Source: Candidatus Fermentithermobacillus carboniphilus
Lineage (GTDB): Bacteria; Bacillota; Sulfobacillia; Fermentithermobacillales; Fermentithermobacillaceae
NCBI GenBank assembly: GCA_018208355.1
Contig: CP062796.1
Location: 2,168,517 to 2,232,516 of the forward strand
Direction: 5' to 3'
Length of the DNA: 64,000 nucleotides
The first letter of the stretch is position 1. Each line of letters opens with the position of its first letter. Made by a program: the position numbers and the translations under genes. Shown here piece by piece: positions 61,391 to 64,000 of the stretch. The notes under the pieces are model-generated. The model ran no database searches and was not told the DNA's origin. It was given only the letters and a program-made list of their open reading frames with translations.

Positions 61391-62275
61391 CTGAACGTAT
61401 TCTCGGTCGCATCCGCTCGAGCCCTGGATTCTATCCGGCAGCTTCTCGGCCAGGAGATTCAGAACTGGCAGAGACGCGGCGTCAAAATAACCGTGCGCGA
61501 GTCTTCAGCCGGAGATCTCCTCATCTTCCGGTGCGAAATGCCGAGACTGGGTGAACCCTCAGGCAGGGAGATTCTGAACAAGGTCAAAGGTTCTGTAGCC
61601 AACGGACTTTCAGACATCATAGTCGATGAGTATGAGAAACTCCTGGTGGCGCGACTTATCGACGAGAATTACGGTTACCTGGCCTCACGGGATAGGGATT
61701 TTCTCAAGAAAAAAGTGTTTTTGAAGTTGAACGGGCAGGATGGGGCTCGTGTGCGGAAAAGCCAAGGGCCTTATCAGCGAAATCAGAGGAAAAGCAGGGT
61801 CTGGGCTAAGCTCGCCGAGTACCTCGAAGGGGAAGATGAGATCGTCCTCGAGGGTTTCATCACTTTCAGGCTAAAAGAATATCTCGAAGAGCTCTTCAAC
61901 GTGGTCGACGAGACGGTGGAAGAGCATTTAGTCGAGAGGGAATATAGAGAGTTTCTCAAACTCCTCCGGCACTTCATGGACAGGCAGAAATCTCCTGCTT
62001 CGACGATTAACATTGTCCGCCAGTCGGGCGGATCTTACCAGGTCCTAGACGACGATTTTTCGCCCATCAAAGGGGAGGTCGGTACCTTCCTGAAGGGAAG
62101 TCCGGAAGGCCTCGGGCTGGATATCGACGACCTCGTGGTGAGCGCCGTGGTTACACTAGCTCCCGAAAAAGTAGTCTGGCACGGACCGAAAGATGACTCG
62201 CCGTGTTTCGACCTTCTCAAAGACTTGTTTGAAGAAAGATTTGCAATCTGTCCCGGCTGTTCTCTAGAAAAATGA
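61391..62275 (+). CDS. ytxC: Sporulation protein YtxC, with apparent CTG start
   Basis: Member of the YtxC family, found in spore formers, function unknown. Characteristic C-terminal features are DLVVSAVVTLAPEKVVWHGP and ERFAICPGC. The middle contains EGFITFRLKEYLEEL. In frame, a stop (TAG 61385) is followed by CTG 61391 exactly eight bases after GGAGG (61378-61382). The next standard start, GTG 61490, has no SD and would remove about 33 residues. CTG is therefore taken as start, giving 294 residues. Confidence 0.85.
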   Translation: MNVFSVASARALDSIRQLLGQEIQNWQRRGVKITVRESSAGDLLIFRCEMPRLGEPSGREILNKVKGSVANGLSDIIVDEYEKLLVARLIDENYGYLASRDRDFLKKKVFLKLNGQDGARVRKSQGPYQRNQRKSRVWAKLAEYLEGEDEIVLEGFITFRLKEYLEELFNVVDETVEEHLVEREYREFLKLLRHFMDRQKSPASTINIVRQSGGSYQVLDDDFSPIKGEVGTFLKGSPEGLGLDIDDLVVSAVVTLAPEKVVWHGPKDDSPCFDLLKDLFEERFAICPGCSLEK

Positions 62276-62347
62276 CCAGGGAAACCGCAGTTTTCAACCC
62301 AAGCCGAAAAACATCTCCGAGCCAAAATACACAAGCCGAAAGACATC

Positions 62348-62376
62348 TTGATTTCCCTCTCCGGGCAGGTTATAAT
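62348..62376 (+). promoter_or_regulatory. thrS: Sigma-A promoter for the thrS T-box leader
   Basis: TTGATT (62348-62353), exactly 17 bases, TATAAT (62371-62376). Transcription should begin near 62383, just ahead of the T-box leader. Confidence 0.9.
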
Positions 62377-62398
62377 GCCAAAAAACTAATAGTGAAGG

Positions 62399-62663
62399 AT
62401 ATGGCTGTGAAGAGGAGAGTACCGGGAAACGCTGCCAAAGAGAGGGAAGGCCGGTGGCTGGAAGCCTCCCGCAGATAGTTTCCCAGGGAACACCACCTCG
62501 GAGCCTCCGGCGGACGCTCCGTGAGAGATAACGCCGGCGCTGTGAACGCGATAGAGTAAAAAGAGGGCCGGATGTTTGTGGATACTGTGGCTCATATAGG
62601 AGCTTATCCGGCTGAATAAGGGTGGAACCGCGAGATCTCGCCCCTTTCGGGACGAGATTTTTT
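62399..62663 (+). ncRNA. T-box riboswitch, threonine type
   Basis: The conserved T-box AAGGGTGGAACCGCG is at 62618-62632, next to the terminator/antiterminator. Stem I is supported by GGGAAAC/GTTTCCC pairing and GAGG/CCTC near its base. The candidate specifier follows GGGAAC as ACC (62492-62494, or 62495-62497); both read threonine. Uncharged tRNA-Thr should favour the antiterminator and thrS expression. Confidence 0.95.
62635..62663 (+). terminator. T-box terminator before thrS
   Basis: ATCTCG (62635-62640) pairs with CGAGAT (62653-62658), with inner CCC/GGG, and six T residues follow (62658-62663). It overlaps the T-box motif side as required for the antiterminator switch. Confidence 0.9.
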
Positions 62664-62691
62664 ATTTCGATTGCAAAGGAGGAGTCACGGT

Positions 62692-64000
62692 TTGATACAG
62701 GTGAGCTGGCAAGATGAGAAGGCTTCGCTACCGGAAGGGGCCACTTTCCTGGATGTCAAGAAGGCCTTTGGGTGGAAAAACGATGTGCTGATGGTGCTGG
62801 TTGACGGGAAGCCGAGAGAGCTTCGGGATAAGGTGCCTGGAGACTGTAGCGTGGAACCTTTGACTTTCCGGGATGAAGCGGCCAGGAACGCCCTCCGTCA
62901 CTCCACGGCCCACATCCTTGCTCAGGCCGTCAAGAGGCTTTACCCGGAAACCCGGTTGGGTATAGGACCTTCGATCGAAGACGGTTTCTACTACGATTTC
63001 GACGCTCCGGTGGCCTTCGGCCCGGACGAGCTCGAGAAAATCGAGGAAGAGATGAAGCGGATTATTTCGGAGAACGAGCCCATTGTCCGGGAATTCGTCG
63101 AAAAGGCAGAGGCCAGGAAGATCTTCCAGGAGAGAAACGAACCATATAAGTTGGAGATCCTCGAGGAAATACCCGATGGAGAACCCATTTCCATCTACCG
63201 GCAAGGGGAGTTCGTCGACCTGTGCTCAGGACCTCACGTGCCCTCAACCGGTTATGTCAAAGCCATGAAGCTCTTGAATGTGGCAGGGGCCTACTGGCGC
63301 GGAAACGAGAAGAACCCGATGCTTCAGAGGATCTACGGGACGTCCTTCATGGATCAAAAAGAGCTCGACGACTACCTTGTGCGTCTTGAGGAAATCAAGA
63401 AGCGTGACCACCGTAAACTAGGCAAGGACCTCGATCTCTTCAGCATAGAAGAGGAAGGCGGTCCCGGCCTCGTGTACTGGCACCCGAAAGGCGCCATCAT
63501 CCGCGAGATCATCGAGGACTTCTGGAGAAAAGAACACAGGAAAAGAGGGTACCAGCTCGTTTATACGCCACATATCGCCAAACTGGACCTGTGGAAAGTT
63601 TCAGGGCACTGGAACTGGTATAAAGAGAACATGTATTCACCGATGGTGATAGATGAGGTCGAATACCTCCTAAAACCGATGAACTGTCCTTTCCACATCC
63701 TCATCTTCAAGGGCGACACCAGGAGCTACAGGGATCTCCCGATCAAGTACGGAGAATTGGGCACCGTCTATCGTTACGAGCGTTCGGGAGTCTTGCACGG
63801 TATGCTCAGGGTCAGAGGATTCACCCAGGACGATGCCCACATCTTCTGCCGCCCCGACCAGCTCGAGGATGAACTTGTCGGGGTACTGGATCTTGCATCT
63901 TTCATGTTGGAAACGTTCGGATACGATGAGTATTACTGCATGCTTTCGGTCCGTGATCCGGAAAACAAAGAGAAATATATCGGTGACGACGAGGTATGGG
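62692..64000 (+). CDS. thrS: Threonyl-tRNA synthetase, 3' end outside window
   Basis: Charges tRNA-Thr. The 436 visible residues show an N-terminal TGS domain (EGATFLDVKKAFG), the editing domain with HSTAHILAQAVKRL and CSGPHVPSTG, and the class II catalytic core with LLKPMNCPFH and RYERSGVLHGMLRVRGF. The C-terminal anticodon-binding domain is cut off. TTG 62692 follows AAAGGAGGAG. Regulated by the T-box leader immediately upstream. Confidence 0.97.
   Translation, partial: MIQVSWQDEKASLPEGATFLDVKKAFGWKNDVLMVLVDGKPRELRDKVPGDCSVEPLTFRDEAARNALRHSTAHILAQAVKRLYPETRLGIGPSIEDGFYYDFDAPVAFGPDELEKIEEEMKRIISENEPIVREFVEKAEARKIFQERNEPYKLEILEEIPDGEPISIYRQGEFVDLCSGPHVPSTGYVKAMKLLNVAGAYWRGNEKNPMLQRIYGTSFMDQKELDDYLVRLEEIKKRDHRKLGKDLDLFSIEEEGGPGLVYWHPKGAIIREIIEDFWRKEHRKRGYQLVYTPHIAKLDLWKVSGHWNWYKENMYSPMVIDEVEYLLKPMNCPFHILIFKGDTRSYRDLPIKYGELGTVYRYERSGVLHGMLRVRGFTQDDAHIFCRPDQLEDELVGVLDLASFMLETFGYDEYYCMLSVRDPENKEKYIGDDEVW

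Noticed and set aside
62272-62478. 68-codon frame upstream of thrS
   Set aside because: It overlaps the thrS promoter and the T-box stem I, and the composition is not protein-like.

Overview
The window reads as one contiguous piece of chromosome from an endospore-forming, probably anaerobic member of the Bacillota (Clostridia-like, moderately high GC). Sporulation and germination genes are scattered throughout: a SpoIIIE/FtsK translocase, sleB-ypeB, CotF-type coat proteins, sigK, an RsfA-like regulator and ytxC. Anaerobic traits include an iron-sulfur L-serine dehydratase, two aldo/keto reductases with ferredoxin tails, a molybdopterin oxidoreductase and a class V fructose-1,6-bisphosphatase. 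GTG and TTG starts are very common and Shine-Dalgarno (SD) sequences are strong. No tRNA, rRNA, CRISPR array, transposase or phage gene was seen. The species cannot be named from the sequence.

Layout. 1-2.7 kb: ftsK/spoIIIE (5' part, minus strand) and a cobalamin adenosyltransferase. 2.8-10.9 kb: a peptide-degradation island with two tandem M14 carboxypeptidase-like enzymes, an M42 aminopeptidase, a WYL regulator and an M20 amidohydrolase, plus one unknown gene. 10.9-19.1 kb: an AtoS/AtoC-like two-component pair, then a textbook sigma-54 promoter and an ato-type operon (short-chain fatty acid transporter, two CoA-transferase subunits, thiolase). 19.2-22.0 kb: a NitT/TauT-type ABC transporter on the minus strand. 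22.2-26.3 kb: ferredoxin-tailed aldo/keto reductase, DUF554 protein, MFS transporter and an unknown membrane protein. 26.4-28.9 kb: SAM-I riboswitch controlling metNIQ. 29-39.2 kb: proS-alaS, then the conserved ireB-ruvX-DUF1292-mltG group, here interrupted by a rhomboid protease, class V FBPase and a second aldo/keto reductase. 39.3-42.5 kb: sleB, ypeB and two coat proteins, one with long Gly/Gln/Trp-rich repeats. 42.6-47.5 kb: galT, glgA, a GT4 glycosyltransferase and galU. 47.7-53.9 kb: RsfA-like regulator, PBP, a TPR/CofE-like fusion, sigK, yqeG and a LuxR-type regulator. 54.2-58.6 kb: molybdoenzyme, L-serine dehydratase, small proteins. 58.8-61.2 kb: an internally duplicated lipoprotein next to ApbE. 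61.4-64 kb: ytxC with an apparent CTG start, then a T-box leader and thrS (cut off by the window end).

How it fits together. The organism appears to live on peptides, amino acids and short-chain acids. Cytosolic peptidases and serine dehydratase feed amino acid fermentation. The sigma-54 ato operon would import and activate short-chain fatty acids. RNA switches (SAM-I for methionine uptake, T-box for thrS) regulate amino acid supply. The most promising poorly described items are the duplicated lipoprotein-ApbE pair, the TPR/CofE-like fusion beside sigK, the repeat-rich coat protein and the long inverted repeat at 19.1-19.2 kb. All functional statements are by recognition of family motifs; no database search was run.
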